From Aestuariicoccus sp032586235 (lineage in GTDB: Bacteria; Pseudomonadota; Alphaproteobacteria; Rhodobacterales; Rhodobacteraceae), in assembly GCF_032586235.1 (NCBI RefSeq), contig NZ_JAWHTD010000011.1, positions 1 through 64,000 on the forward strand: a stretch of 64,000 nt of DNA. The letters run 5' to 3'. The notes under the pieces were generated by a model. That model ran no database searches. It was not told where the DNA came from and was given only the letters and a program-made list of their open reading frames with translations. The translations under genes were made by a program, and so were the position numbers. Numbering within the stretch: position 1 is the first letter of the stretch; each line of letters begins with the position of its first letter. Shown piece by piece: positions 37,420-46,607 of the stretch.

Positions 37420-37433
37420 TTCCCGCGCGTAAA
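37420..37433. promoter_or_regulatory. Second operator-like site upstream of the LacI gene
   Basis: TTCCCGCGCGTAAA agrees at 12 of 14 positions with the inverse of the site at 36324 (TTTGCGCGCGTAAA). It lies 40 bases upstream of the regulator start, which would allow autoregulation. Confidence 0.5.
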
Positions 37434-37472
37434 GAAATCATATAGGAAGGTAGGCACTGCGCCCATGGTCCG

Positions 37473-38483
37473 TCAAGGGGCGGCACCCGATTGACCTGCA
37501 CCGGGCACCAGAACCGCCGCACCCTGCAACCGGCCGCCGCGCAGATCGTCCAGCGCGTCGTTGGCCGCCTCCAGCGGATAGGCGGTGGTTTGCGTCTGTA
37601 CATCCGCCTGATCGGCAAGAGGAAAGAACTCCTCCCCGTCGCGGCGGGTCAGGTTGGCGACCGACAGGATCCGCCGCTCGTGCCAGAGGTCGTGGTAGGG
37701 GAACGACGGGATGTCGCTCATGTGGATGCCGCCGCAGACAACGCTGCCGCCCTTGCGCAGGGCCTTCAGCGCCACGGGCACCAGCGCGCCGACGGGGGCA
37801 AAGAGGATCGCCGCGTCCAGCAGGACCGGCGCGGGCTGGTCCGACCCGCCGGCCCAGACCGCGCCGGTGTCGCGCGCGAAATCCTGTGCCGCGATGTCGC
37901 CCGGCCGGGTGAAAGCATAGACCTCGCGCCCCTGCCAGACGGCGATCTGCGCCAGGATATGCGCCGCCGCGCCGAAGCCGTAAAACCCCAGCCGCCGCGC
38001 ATCCCCGGCCATGCGCAGGCTGCGGTAGCCGATCAGCCCGGCGCAGAGCAGCGGGGCCAGCGCCACCGGATCGCGGTCCTCGGGCAGGGGGAAGACATAG
38101 TGCGCGTCGGCCACGCATTGCTCGGCATAGCCGCCGTTGATCGTGTAGCCGGTAAAACCCGGCGCGTCGCAGAGGTTCTCGTGCCCCTCGAGGCAATAGG
38201 GGCAGGCGCCGCAGGTCGCTCCCAGCCAGGGCACGCCGACCCTTTAGCCCGGGGCAAAGCCGGTGACGCCGGCGCCAAGCTCGGCCACTCGCCCGACGAT
38301 CTCGTGGCCGGGGATCAGCGGCAGCGCGGGCTCTGTCAGATCGCCATCGACGATGTGCAGGTCGGTGCGGCAGACGCCGCAGGCCTCGATGCGGATGCGC
38401 AGCTGGCCCGGCCCGGGCCGCGGCGCGTCCAGCCGTTCGGGGCGCAGCCTGCGCTCGCCGGCATGCAGAACCATCGCGCGCAT
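37473..38483 (-). pseudogene. Zinc-dependent alcohol dehydrogenase, interrupted by an in-frame stop
   Basis: A medium-chain zinc alcohol dehydrogenase in one frame, broken by TAA. The N-terminal part (38244-38483) has CGVCRTDLHIVDGDL and GHEIVG, ending GVTGFAPG-stop; without a shift it continues RVGVPWLGATCGACPYCLEGHENLCDAP to 37473, including the structural zinc cysteines. Homologues have an Asp at the interrupted position (GDRVG), so GAC/GAT has become TAA. The start at 38483 follows AAAGGATGTGACG. The product is truncated after about 79 residues unless read through. Flanks: smo regulator and an FNR-type box. Confidence 0.85.
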
Positions 38484-38545
38484 CGTCACATCCTTTCGCA
38501 TCCCTTCGCCCGCCCCCAGTCAAAGCGGCCCCGCCGCGCGCCGCA

Positions 38546-38559
38546 TTGATTGACGTCAA
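38546..38559. promoter_or_regulatory. FNR/FnrL-type box upstream of the L,D-transpeptidase gene
   Basis: TTGAT-TGAC-GTCAA, one mismatch from TTGAT-N4-ATCAA. It lies 74 bases upstream of the L,D-transpeptidase start and 63 bases from the start of the broken dehydrogenase on the other strand. Confidence 0.6.
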
Positions 38560-38632
38560 ATCGGCCCCGGCGGCACGGTGGTTAAATGGACGCAGCAGAT
38601 AAAGCTTTTCGCCGGAAAGGAGCAGACCCCGA

Positions 38633-39430
38633 ATGGCAGGCCCCCTATCCCTATTACGGCGCATCGTTCTCGCGGCGCTGACCCTGGTCTGCGCCTTTCT
38701 CATGGCGCTCGCCGCCGCCGCGCAGGAGGACGGCGCGGATCCGCCGCGCTCGGCCTTTCAGCGGTTGCTGGATCGCAACGCGATCCCCTATCGCGTGCCG
38801 CCTGTGGGCAAGGCGATCCTCGTCAACATCCCCGCCTTCGAGCTGGTCACGTTCCAGGACGGCACACCGGTCTTTCGCAGCAAGGTGATCGTGGGCACGC
38901 CGTGGAACCGCACGCCACGCCTCAGGACCTACACCACCGCCGTGCGCTTTCGCCCGACCTGGCGGCCCACCCCGTCGATGATCGCCAGCGGCGAGTATCG
39001 CGACAGGGTCTGGCCCGCGGGGCCGAGCAATCCGCTTGGGCTGGCGGCGGTGCGGATGCAGCCGGGGCTGCTGGTCTACATGCACGACACCAACCACCGC
39101 GAGCTGTTCGAGCGCGAAGAGCGGGCGCTGTCGCATGGCTGCATCCGGGTGCACCGCTGGGATGATCTGGTGGCCTGGGTGCTGGACATGCCGCTGGCCG
39201 AGGTGCACGCCCATGCCAACGGCACACGCACCTTCGATGCGCCCGCGCCGCCCATTCCGGTCCGGCTGGGATACTTCACGCTCTTTCCGGATGCCGATGG
39301 ACAGATCGTCCAGCACGGCGACATCTACAACCTCGGCCGGTTCGGCGAGGCCGCGCCGAAGCCGGGGTCGGAGGTGATCGCGAAGGCGTCGCTGGATCAG
39401 CCGCTCAGCTGCGGATCGTCGGGCGGCTGA
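38633..39430 (+). CDS. L,D-transpeptidase (YkuD family)
   Basis: A 265-residue exported YkuD/ErfK-type protein. N-terminal signal peptide (LLRRIVLAALTLVCAFLMALAAAAQ), then a YkuD domain with HDTNHRELF...SHGCIRVHRWDDL, giving the catalytic His and the SHGCIR nucleophile motif. It would form 3-3 peptidoglycan cross-links or attach proteins to peptidoglycan in the periplasm. Preceded by GCCGGAAAGGAGCAGACCCCGA. Its 3' end overlaps the convergent kinase gene by 34 bases. The FNR-type box at 38546 suggests low-oxygen induction. Confidence 0.9.
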   Translation: MAGPLSLLRRIVLAALTLVCAFLMALAAAAQEDGADPPRSAFQRLLDRNAIPYRVPPVGKAILVNIPAFELVTFQDGTPVFRSKVIVGTPWNRTPRLRTYTTAVRFRPTWRPTPSMIASGEYRDRVWPAGPSNPLGLAAVRMQPGLLVYMHDTNHRELFEREERALSHGCIRVHRWDDLVAWVLDMPLAEVHAHANGTRTFDAPAPPIPVRLGYFTLFPDADGQIVQHGDIYNLGRFGEAAPKPGSEVIAKASLDQPLSCGSSGG

Positions 39431-40950
39431 CCGGCTCCTTCCTGTGCGTCAAGACAGGTGCGCGCCGCCGCGGCGCTGGTCTCGGGATCGCCCGAGGCAT
39501 CGGCGCGGGGCCAGTCCCCGGGGGCCTTGGCCGAGGCGATCTGGGCGCGCAGCACAGCCTCGGTCGCGTCTGACGCGTCCGCCGCGCGGGTCCGGATGCG
39601 GCGGGCGAGGATGTCGGGCGGGGCGGTCAGCCAGACGGGCTGAAACGGCACACCCGCCCGCGCGGCGACCCGCGCCGCGGCGGCGCGGTCTTGCGCATCA
39701 AGGAACGTCGCGTCCAGAAGCGCCCCGTGCCCCGCCGCCAGCGCCTCTGCCGCGCGCGCGAAAAGCCGGACGTAGGTGCGTCGGCTGGCGGCCTCGGAAT
39801 AGGCCGAGGGCGGCAGGGGCTCCAGCGGGGCCGCGCCGAAGAGCGCCTTGCGCTCGACATCGCTGCGCAGCACCAGCGCGCCGGGCGGCGGGCCGATCCC
39901 GGGCGCGATCAGCCGCGCGACCGTGGTCTTGCCGGTCCCCGACAGCCCGCCGATGGCCACCAGCCGGGGCGGCGGTGGGTCCAGGAAGGCATTGGCGTCG
40001 GTCAGGTAGGTGAGGGCGTTGCGCGTCAGCGTCGCGTCGCCTGTCAGCCGCCAGGTCTGCACATCGACCATGGCGCGGATGGCCGAGCGGATGCCCAGAA
40101 AGAGCGGCAGCGCGGCCAGCCCAGAGATATCGCCGGTGACCGACACATAGGCCGACAGCATCGCGTTGGCCTGCACACGCAGCCCCCGGTGCCAGAGGTC
40201 CATGATCAGGAACGCGAGGTCGTAATAGACATCGCAGGTGCCCAGCCGCTCGTCGAATTCCAGCGCGTCGAAGGGCACCGGCACGCCGTCGATCATCACC
40301 AGGTTCTTGAGGTGCAGATCGCCGTGGCAGCGCCGCACCCGGCCCTCGCCGCTGCGCCGGTCCAGCAGCGCCCGGTGGCGCTGCAGCTGCGCCCGGGCGG
40401 CCATGCTGAAATGCGCGACAGGATCCGCGCCCAGCGTGTCGGTCATGCCGGCAAAGACGCGCTCCAGCTCTTCGATGATCTCGTGGATCAGCACCGCGCC
40501 TTCGCCGGTCCGCAGGACCTCTGCCGCGGCGTGATAGCCCGCGACCGAGCGCCCCAGCGCGTCGGCTATGGGAATGGTCAGCCCGCCGGCCTCGGCGATA
40601 TTGGCCAGCTCGTCCTTTGCCGGAAAGCGGCGCATGACCAGCACGTATTCCACCGGATCGCCCGGCCCGTCGAGCGCCAGCGCGCCAGAGCTGTCGCGGG
40701 TGATCGGCACGACGCGGTCGTAGATCGTCGGGGCGGCGGGCTTGTTCAGCGCCAGTTCGCGGCGCAGCACCGCCTCGCGCGCAGCAAGCGACAGGAAATC
40801 CAGATAATCGTATTTCACCGCCCGCTTGATCTTGTAGGCGTGGCCGCCCGCAAGAAAGACGATGGCGCTGTGGGTCTGGATCACCTCGACCGGCCCGGCG
40901 ATGCCGTGGCTCTGAGGATCGGACAGAAAGGCGATGACCGGCTCCTGCAT
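39397..40950 (-). CDS. Two-domain protein: aminoglycoside-phosphotransferase-like domain plus P-loop kinase
   Basis: A 517-residue protein. The N-terminal two thirds resemble a choline/aminoglycoside-type phosphotransferase: AYKIKRAVKYDYLDFLSLAAREAVLRRELALN, then CHGDLHLKNLVMIDGVPVPFDALEF (catalytic loop) and YDLAFLIMDL. The C-terminal third (residue about 325 on) is a zeta-toxin/gluconate-kinase-like P-loop domain with AIGGLSGTGKTTVARLIAP and LDATFLDAQDRAAAARVA. Start at the ATG after TTGGAGGCCCGG; earlier ATGs lack a site. This architecture is widespread in proteobacteria near respiratory or stress genes; its substrate is unknown. Confidence 0.85.
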   Translation of the reverse strand: MQEPVIAFLSDPQSHGIAGPVEVIQTHSAIVFLAGGHAYKIKRAVKYDYLDFLSLAAREAVLRRELALNKPAAPTIYDRVVPITRDSSGALALDGPGDPVEYVLVMRRFPAKDELANIAEAGGLTIPIADALGRSVAGYHAAAEVLRTGEGAVLIHEIIEELERVFAGMTDTLGADPVAHFSMAARAQLQRHRALLDRRSGEGRVRRCHGDLHLKNLVMIDGVPVPFDALEFDERLGTCDVYYDLAFLIMDLWHRGLRVQANAMLSAYVSVTGDISGLAALPLFLGIRSAIRAMVDVQTWRLTGDATLTRNALTYLTDANAFLDPPPPRLVAIGGLSGTGKTTVARLIAPGIGPPPGALVLRSDVERKALFGAAPLEPLPPSAYSEAASRRTYVRLFARAAEALAAGHGALLDATFLDAQDRAAAARVAARAGVPFQPVWLTAPPDILARRIRTRAADASDATEAVLRAQIASAKAPGDWPRADASGDPETSAAAARTCLDAQEGAGQPPDDPQLSG

Positions 40951-40987
40951 CCGGGCCTCCAACATCGGTATCGGCCCTGAGCGTAGC

Positions 40988-41009
40988 AAGGCGGCCCGCG
41001 GGCCGCCTT
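40988..41009. terminator. Perfect 22-base palindrome, probable terminator of the M4 protease gene
   Basis: AAGGCGGCCC-GC-GGGCCGCCTT pairs perfectly. It lies between the stop of the M4-type protease gene and the start of the kinase gene, both on the minus strand. There is no T-run, so termination is likely but not certain. Confidence 0.55.
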
Positions 41010-41021
41010 GACCGAAGTCAG
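41008..41021. promoter_or_regulatory. Weak FNR-like box upstream of the kinase gene
   Basis: TTGAC-CGAA-GTCAG, 7 of 10 positions of TTGAT-N4-ATCAA, 58 bases upstream of the kinase start. It shares its left edge with the 22-base palindrome; listed because spacing agrees with the better boxes nearby. Confidence 0.3.
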
Positions 41022-41032
41022 AACCCGAGGCG

Positions 41033-44000
41033 TCAACTTGGCCGGTCCCTGTCGGGCCAGCGCAGGGTGTAGGTGACGCCGCCAACCGGTTCGCCGCGGA
41101 TCCTTTGCGTGAAATGCACCGCGCGGGTGGGGCGCAACGCTGCCTTGATCTCGAGCTTGACGTGCTTCGGCCTCCGGCGCGCGCGGTGCCGGACGGTGAC
41201 CCAGACGCCGGTCAGGGTACCGTCCTCGGTGTTCAGCTCGCCCTCGAACCGGCCCTGAAGCTTGCGGTCCCTGCGCCGCAGCCGCCCGGCGAGAAAGCCC
41301 TCGACATGCACGGTCCGGCGCGGCGCCACCTGTCTGACGGTGCGGACGTCGCTCAGTTCGGCGTCGAACCAGGCGCCGTTCAGCAGATCGCCCGCGATCC
41401 GGCCCGTCACAGCGCCGTCGAAGGGCGGGCGGAACCAGTCGGCGTCACGCAGGGGCGCCTCGACCTTCCAGTGCAGCGCGACCTCTTCGCCGGGCTCCAG
41501 CCGCCGGTCCTTGAGATCGCCGGGGCCTTCGAAATGCAGCCGCACGCCGTCGGGCAGGGCGCGGTCGTCGATCTCGAGATCGAGCGGCACCGACTCCTTT
41601 TCCCAGTTGGCGACGATGAAACGGATGCCCAGCCCGTCGGCCAGCGACAGCGGGGTATAGCTGACGTTGGATTGCACCCGGTAGGGGCAATCGTTGTCGT
41701 GATTGGCGGCCCCGGCGACCTCGATCTCGGCGCGGAGGCAGAAGTGGTCGACACCGGCCACGATTTCCGACGCGGGCAGGAACCACTTGACCGCCTGGCT
41801 TGCCGGCGGGCTGGCGGGGTTGGCGATGTTCATCGAGCCCGCCGCCAGCGTCGGGATGGTCAGTACGCAATCGGTGCCGGTGCTGTCCTGGCAGGGTTTC
41901 CACGCGGTCGAGCTGGGCGGCAGTGCTGTGCCGTGAGCGCGGAAGTAGAACCGGACGACGACGTTGGTCAGGTCCTGATCGCCGATGTTGCGCACCCGCG
42001 CGAAAAGGTCGTTTTCCGCCCCCACATCGGCGTCGTATTCCACCCCCGACCCGTTGTTGACGAACAGATCCGGCGACCGCCACCAATGCGCGGGAAATCC
42101 CAGGTAGGGGCGCGAATGCTTCCAGGCGACGGTCCAGGGCAACATGCAGGCCTCGCCGCCGTAGCTCTGCTTGACGAAAGAGCTGTCGAACGGGAAAAGC
42201 CCCACCGCGTAGAACGCCCGCCGCAGCATGTCGTATTCACAGCTGCGCGTGTCGCCCGCCGCCGCCTCGGCCGCGTCCAGGATCAGGTTGGCGGCCTCGA
42301 TCATTGTCTGCACGCCGGTGGAGTTGGCCGGGATGCTGTCGAAATAATCTGTCACCGCGTCATGCATGACGGCGAAGATATTGGCGTTGCCCGCGCCGGG
42401 CACGGGGATCAGCTCGGCCGGGCGGCTGGTGCGTTCGTGCACGCCGCCTTGCCCGGCCAGGAACAGCGCGTGCGACAGGATGGTCGAGTTGGAATAGGGC
42501 GCGCCCGCGCCGACCCGGTCGTCGTAGTGATCGACATAGGCGGACCCGCTTTTCGTGTCGGTGCTGCGCGGATATTCGATGCGCCGGAAGGGCCGGTCGT
42601 TGCGGCAGGCCCCATCGGGCCAGAGCCCCGGCGCGGTCCATTGCCCGGTGCGCAGACCGGCGGCGGAATCCGACAGGCCTTCGTGGAGAGCGCGGTGCCA
42701 GCCGCCGGTTTCCAGGTAACCGGGGTCTCCGGCGCTGTCGACCGACCCGAAATAGGTCACCGCGTGCTGGTATTCATGCGCAAAGATCCCCGGATCGCCC
42801 GCCATGAAATCCATCGCCACCGACCCGCCCGAGCATTCGCCGTCATAAAACGCCAGATAGCCGAAATGCCGCCCCGACCCATCGACCCAGCGCCAGAAAT
42901 AGGCGTTGTCGTCGATTCCGATATGCGCCGTCACGCGCACGTCGCAGGCCGATGTGCCCCATTCGCCGTTGTCGAAACCTTCCCAGCCCAGCCCGTCGTA
43001 ATAACGATACGCCTCCTGCGCGAAGAAATGCGCGTCGGTTTCCGGCTGCTGGCTGTCCTCGCGATCGGTTCCGGTGCAGCTGGTGGTGGTGTCGTTCCAA
43101 TGCCCGTCGGTGTCGGTCGAAAGATCGGTGCCGTTCTGCAGCTTGGTTTCCAGCCCGGAATCGCTGCCGCCGGCGTGGTGGGTGAAGATGTCGGTGGTGT
43201 TGGTGCGGTTGACCAGCAGGCGCTCGGCCATGTCCTCGCGCACCGCCAGAAGCGGGCGGGTGATATAGCCGCCGCCCTGCTGCAGGGTCGAGCGGCCATC
43301 CGCGGTCACGTCGGACCACACCCCGATCGGGCCGCCCTGATGGATCGTGCGCCCGGTCAGCAGATCGACCACCATGTCGACCATCTTGATGCTTTTGGTC
43401 GTCTCGCCGTTGACGCCCAGCCATTCGGTCGGCTGGTAGGCATAAAGCCGCAAGACATGCCGGAACTCGTCCTTTTGCGGGTAAAGCCAGTGCACCGGCG
43501 GCGCGTTCAGCGGAAAGTTCCGTTCTGCGATCCTGTCGTCGCCAAAGCCGGTCTCGATCTTGCGGTCGATGAATTTTGCGCCCGCCTCGTCGGCGCGCAG
43601 GTTGCGGATCAGCCGCCGGCGCAGGGTCTGTTCGCGCTGGCCGACATCCACGGGCCGGCCGCGGTATTCCAGCGGCGGCACGTCGACCTCGCGATACCCG
43701 CCGCTCTGGGCTCGGTAGACGCCCCTCTCGGCGTCGGCGTAAAGCACCAGGCTCGCGCAGTGGATCGGCAGACCCTTGGCCATCTGCATCGCGCGGATGC
43801 GCAGCCGGTCGTCCTTTGCGCCGCTCGCCTTAACAAAGCGCCAGACCTCGGCGCCGTTTTCCGGGCCGACCAGCGGGCCGAGCGCGTCGAGAAAGGCGTC
43901 AAGCACCGCCTCGGGCCGTTCGCGCACACGGTCGGGCGGCAGCAGCCGCCCGCTCAGCGCGCTGGCGATGCCGCGGACGTCGGTCCAGCGCACCGAGGCC

Positions 44001-44062
44001 GAAGTGTCGCGCTCGGTCAGCCGGTCGAGGATGTCGCGTTGCAGTCGGGTGACGTTTTCCAC
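41033..44062 (-). CDS. Thermolysin-like (M4/gluzincin) metalloprotease with long C-terminal beta domains
   Basis: A 1,009-residue protein. The protease core carries FAHEYQHAVTYFGS, an HExxH zinc site (HEYQH), followed about 30 residues later by ALHEGLSDSAAG, which supplies the third ligand Glu in M4 enzymes. Upstream segments (residues about 230-300) resemble the thermolysin N-terminal lobe. The last 330 residues are beta-rich (LFARVRNIGDQDLTNVVVRFYFRA resembles a CARDB-like domain). No signal peptide is visible at the start, which I place at GTG 44062 after AAGGGGAGGAGAGAC. Active site intact. It follows the 750-residue protein, 75 bases downstream, and may share its transcript. Confidence 0.72.
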   Translation of the reverse strand: MENVTRLQRDILDRLTERDTSASVRWTDVRGIASALSGRLLPPDRVRERPEAVLDAFLDALGPLVGPENGAEVWRFVKASGAKDDRLRIRAMQMAKGLPIHCASLVLYADAERGVYRAQSGGYREVDVPPLEYRGRPVDVGQREQTLRRRLIRNLRADEAGAKFIDRKIETGFGDDRIAERNFPLNAPPVHWLYPQKDEFRHVLRLYAYQPTEWLGVNGETTKSIKMVDMVVDLLTGRTIHQGGPIGVWSDVTADGRSTLQQGGGYITRPLLAVREDMAERLLVNRTNTTDIFTHHAGGSDSGLETKLQNGTDLSTDTDGHWNDTTTSCTGTDREDSQQPETDAHFFAQEAYRYYDGLGWEGFDNGEWGTSACDVRVTAHIGIDDNAYFWRWVDGSGRHFGYLAFYDGECSGGSVAMDFMAGDPGIFAHEYQHAVTYFGSVDSAGDPGYLETGGWHRALHEGLSDSAAGLRTGQWTAPGLWPDGACRNDRPFRRIEYPRSTDTKSGSAYVDHYDDRVGAGAPYSNSTILSHALFLAGQGGVHERTSRPAELIPVPGAGNANIFAVMHDAVTDYFDSIPANSTGVQTMIEAANLILDAAEAAAGDTRSCEYDMLRRAFYAVGLFPFDSSFVKQSYGGEACMLPWTVAWKHSRPYLGFPAHWWRSPDLFVNNGSGVEYDADVGAENDLFARVRNIGDQDLTNVVVRFYFRAHGTALPPSSTAWKPCQDSTGTDCVLTIPTLAAGSMNIANPASPPASQAVKWFLPASEIVAGVDHFCLRAEIEVAGAANHDNDCPYRVQSNVSYTPLSLADGLGIRFIVANWEKESVPLDLEIDDRALPDGVRLHFEGPGDLKDRRLEPGEEVALHWKVEAPLRDADWFRPPFDGAVTGRIAGDLLNGAWFDAELSDVRTVRQVAPRRTVHVEGFLAGRLRRRDRKLQGRFEGELNTEDGTLTGVWVTVRHRARRRPKHVKLEIKAALRPTRAVHFTQRIRGEPVGGVTYTLRWPDRDRPS

Positions 44063-44101
44063 GTCTCTCCTCCCCTTGAGGATCATGCGTGTCGGGGGCG
44101 G

Positions 44102-44127
44102 GCGCGGCGCAGTCCCCTGCGCCGCGC
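44102..44127. terminator. Perfect 11-bp hairpin between the 750-residue protein and protease genes
   Basis: GCGCGGCGCAG - TCCC - CTGCGCCGCGC forms a very strong stem 11 bases past the stop of the upstream gene (minus strand) and 40 bases before the protease GTG. It may terminate or attenuate transcription into the protease gene. Confidence 0.6.
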
Positions 44128-44137
44128 TGTTTCGGCG

Positions 44138-46390
44138 TCAGGGCGCGGTATCCGGCGCCAGCACAAAGGCGCCGTGGTCGTAGGCGTCGTATTCGCTCAG
44201 CCGCCGCCAGCCGTTGGTGGCCATGGCCCAGACGTGGATCGCCTCCGAAAACGCGGCCATGTCGCATTGCGGCAGGCCGAGCGCGGGATAGGCCATGGTC
44301 AGCGTCTGGACCGAGGCCGTCTGCCCATAATCCCCCGGCGGCGCGGCGCGCGGGTTGGTCAACGGGCTGACGCCGCCGATGGTTTGCCCGCCAAGCAGCG
44401 TCACACCGCGTTTCAGCGTGAACTGGTAGGTGGCGAAACCGTTGTCATGGAGCGCCGTGAACGGCATCGACACGATGGAGGATATGTTCGCCAGAGAATA
44501 AGCCAGCACGCCGCAGGCGTTGGCGGGCAGCAAGCCGCGCTTGGCCGGTTCGATCGCCGCCTCGCACGCGGTGTTGTCGATATGCAGGGTCAGGACGAAA
44601 CTGCGCTTGCCGTCGCCGTCGTCGTCCACCACCATTCCCAGCGGATCGGCATCCTTGGTGTGCACGGTCGCGGGTTTCGAAAGATCGAGCTCTTCGGGCA
44701 CCACGAAGATCGCCTTGGTCGCGGCGGCGTCGATGTCGACCAGCGTGCCGGACGCATCGAAAAGGTCGATCTTCAGCTGGAACTTCCCGGCCTTCGCCGC
44801 GGGGGCGTGGGTTTGCGAGGGGAATTTCGCGCTCGTGTGGTTCTCGACCAGGTTGGGATAGACCCACTTGCCCTTGGGCGGCAGCGCCGGCGGTATCCTG
44901 AAGAGCGCCTTGCCGCCGACCACGAAAGGGCCAAGCGGGTAGACCTCCATCGTCGGTTCGCTGGCGCCCGGGGCCTCGTAGGAATAATGCCGGTGGACCT
45001 CGTGGTCGAGCGGCTGGAAGGCGCCCGTCGTGCCCTCGCGCCAGGAAAACTGATAGTATTCGATGCCCTTGGCGCGCAGGCCGTTGTCGAATTCCATATG
45101 CGGGCGCAGAAGTCCGCCCATGGGCCGGCCGTCGAAGGTATCGGCGTGCAGCGCCTCGTTTTCGTCGATAAACACCAGGCCCTCGTTGCCGGGCGTATCG
45201 CTGTCGATAATGCCCTGATTGGGCGACGCGCCGCGGATGCGGCTGAGCGGCAGATTGCCGATATGCATCACCGCGACCCAGTCGTCCGCCGGGGCCTCGA
45301 TCGGCTGGCAGGGCGCGCAGGTGGGCGCCAGCGCATGGGTGGTGACCAGGTCCACATGGGTGCCGCAGACATAGTTCCAGCGGGTATAGCAGGCCACCGG
45401 CGTGGGCGCGTAGATGGTGATCTCGAACGGCCCGAAATGCCGTTTGGCCTTGAAGTAGAGGTCGGGCGCGTCGGGGTTCTTGCAGCCGCGAAAGAACACC
45501 GCGTGGAAATTGCCGCATTCGTCGGTCGTGGCGGTGGCGACGAGCTGCTTGCTGACACCCGCCGGGAAATAGCGGCAGATCAGAAAGCGGCTCAGGTCGG
45601 GCGCGCGCACCAGCGCGTCGCGAAATTGCGGCAGCGTGGCGACCTGCGCGGCGATCTTCAGTTCCGCCGGAACCGAGGCCGGGGCGTTGCCGGCAAAGCC
45701 CGCCTCTGCCGGCGCTTCGGGCTGATCCATCTCGGACGCCAGCGCCAGCGATCCGCCGAAATCCGGGCGCGGCGGGCGCGGAATAGGCACACGGCGTGCC
45801 TCGGGCAGCAGGATTTCCCAGGGCCAGGGCTCGGGTTCGACGATCCAGCGGCGGAACCGCTCGAGGATGTCGTCCGGAATGCGCGCGACGATCAGCGGGA
45901 TCGGGTCGACCTCATAGACCTCGACCGTGGCGTTGCAGACCGGCAGGTCGATCTTCATCCCGTCCAGCTCGGTCCGCTTGACCAGTTTGCCGGGCACATG
46001 GCAGCGCGACGCGAACCAGCAAAGCCAGTGGTTGGGCAGAACCTCGAAGGCGACCTCGGCCTCGGCCGCATCCGCGTCGATGCGGACGGTCCGGCGCGCC
46101 CCGCCCCGGCGCAGAAGCTCGGCAAGGCCCGAGGCGTCGTCATCGACGGACGGCCCGGCGACCACGTTCAGCGACATCGCCTCTTTGGGAACGGGAATCG
46201 GCAATACGGCGGCGCCGTCCCGGCCCAAAGGCGCGCGGGCGATCACGCGTCCGCCCTTGGAAAAGGCGTAGACGGCGGCGCCCGGCCCGTCCTGCGGGGG
46301 CTGCCCGTCCAGCAGATCGACCCGCACCTTCAATGCGATGTCCTTGCGGTTCTTGCGGTCCTTGCGTTTCGGTGTGTCTTGTGGGGTCAT
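44138..46390 (-). CDS. Large protein of unknown function with carboxypeptidase-regulatory-like segments
   Basis: A 750-residue protein I do not recognise. It has no signal peptide or membrane helix; the N-terminus is lysine-rich (TPKRKDRKNRKDIALKV). Two stretches resemble transthyretin/CarboxypepD-regulatory beta-sandwiches: residues about 22-85 and the part around KQLVATATTDECGNFHAVF (about 290-310). A run of cysteines (ECGNFHAVFFRGC, CYTRWNYVC, CAPC) lies in the middle, and the C-terminal half has DDDGDGKRSFVLTL. Start at the ATG after CGAGGAACGCGTC. An FNR-like box lies 136 bases upstream. It is immediately before the M4-like protease, so the two may work together as a substrate, inhibitor or carrier pair. 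Confidence 0.6.
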   Translation of the reverse strand: MTPQDTPKRKDRKNRKDIALKVRVDLLDGQPPQDGPGAAVYAFSKGGRVIARAPLGRDGAAVLPIPVPKEAMSLNVVAGPSVDDDASGLAELLRRGGARRTVRIDADAAEAEVAFEVLPNHWLCWFASRCHVPGKLVKRTELDGMKIDLPVCNATVEVYEVDPIPLIVARIPDDILERFRRWIVEPEPWPWEILLPEARRVPIPRPPRPDFGGSLALASEMDQPEAPAEAGFAGNAPASVPAELKIAAQVATLPQFRDALVRAPDLSRFLICRYFPAGVSKQLVATATTDECGNFHAVFFRGCKNPDAPDLYFKAKRHFGPFEITIYAPTPVACYTRWNYVCGTHVDLVTTHALAPTCAPCQPIEAPADDWVAVMHIGNLPLSRIRGASPNQGIIDSDTPGNEGLVFIDENEALHADTFDGRPMGGLLRPHMEFDNGLRAKGIEYYQFSWREGTTGAFQPLDHEVHRHYSYEAPGASEPTMEVYPLGPFVVGGKALFRIPPALPPKGKWVYPNLVENHTSAKFPSQTHAPAAKAGKFQLKIDLFDASGTLVDIDAAATKAIFVVPEELDLSKPATVHTKDADPLGMVVDDDGDGKRSFVLTLHIDNTACEAAIEPAKRGLLPANACGVLAYSLANISSIVSMPFTALHDNGFATYQFTLKRGVTLLGGQTIGGVSPLTNPRAAPPGDYGQTASVQTLTMAYPALGLPQCDMAAFSEAIHVWAMATNGWRRLSEYDAYDHGAFVLAPDTAP

Positions 46391-46525
46391 GACGCGTTCC
46401 TCGAAAATGATTGGCTTTTGCCGAACCAGGACTTTCACAGGCGGGACGCACGATGGGCGCGCCTCCCGCATAGGGAATCGGAAACCGTTCGTAGATCAAC
46501 TACTGCGGGAAAATTTTGCGGCCGA

Positions 46526-46539
46526 TTGATATTGCTCAA
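46526..46539. promoter_or_regulatory. FNR-type box upstream of the 750-residue protein gene
   Basis: TTGAT-ATTG-CTCAA, one mismatch, inside an 8-bp inverted repeat (CCGATTGA/TCAATCGG, 46522-46543). It is 136 bases from the start codon of the 750-residue protein, so the site could also belong to a longer leader. Confidence 0.5.
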
Positions 46540-46607
46540 TCGGTCCTGACACCCGCCGAAGCGGGCGCGACAGGCAGGTCAGGCGCGGCGGGCCCAGCGG
46601 CCCCGCG

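Noticed and set aside
46522..46543. Terminator hairpin downstream of the hybrid kinase
   Set aside because: The 8-bp inverted repeat contains a near-consensus FNR box and has no T-run; a regulatory site is the better reading.
41105..46549. An 1,814-codon open frame on the plus strand
   Set aside because: It is the antisense frame of the M4-like protease and 750-residue genes; composition (His, Arg and Gly rich with no fold) is typical of shadow frames in GC-rich DNA.
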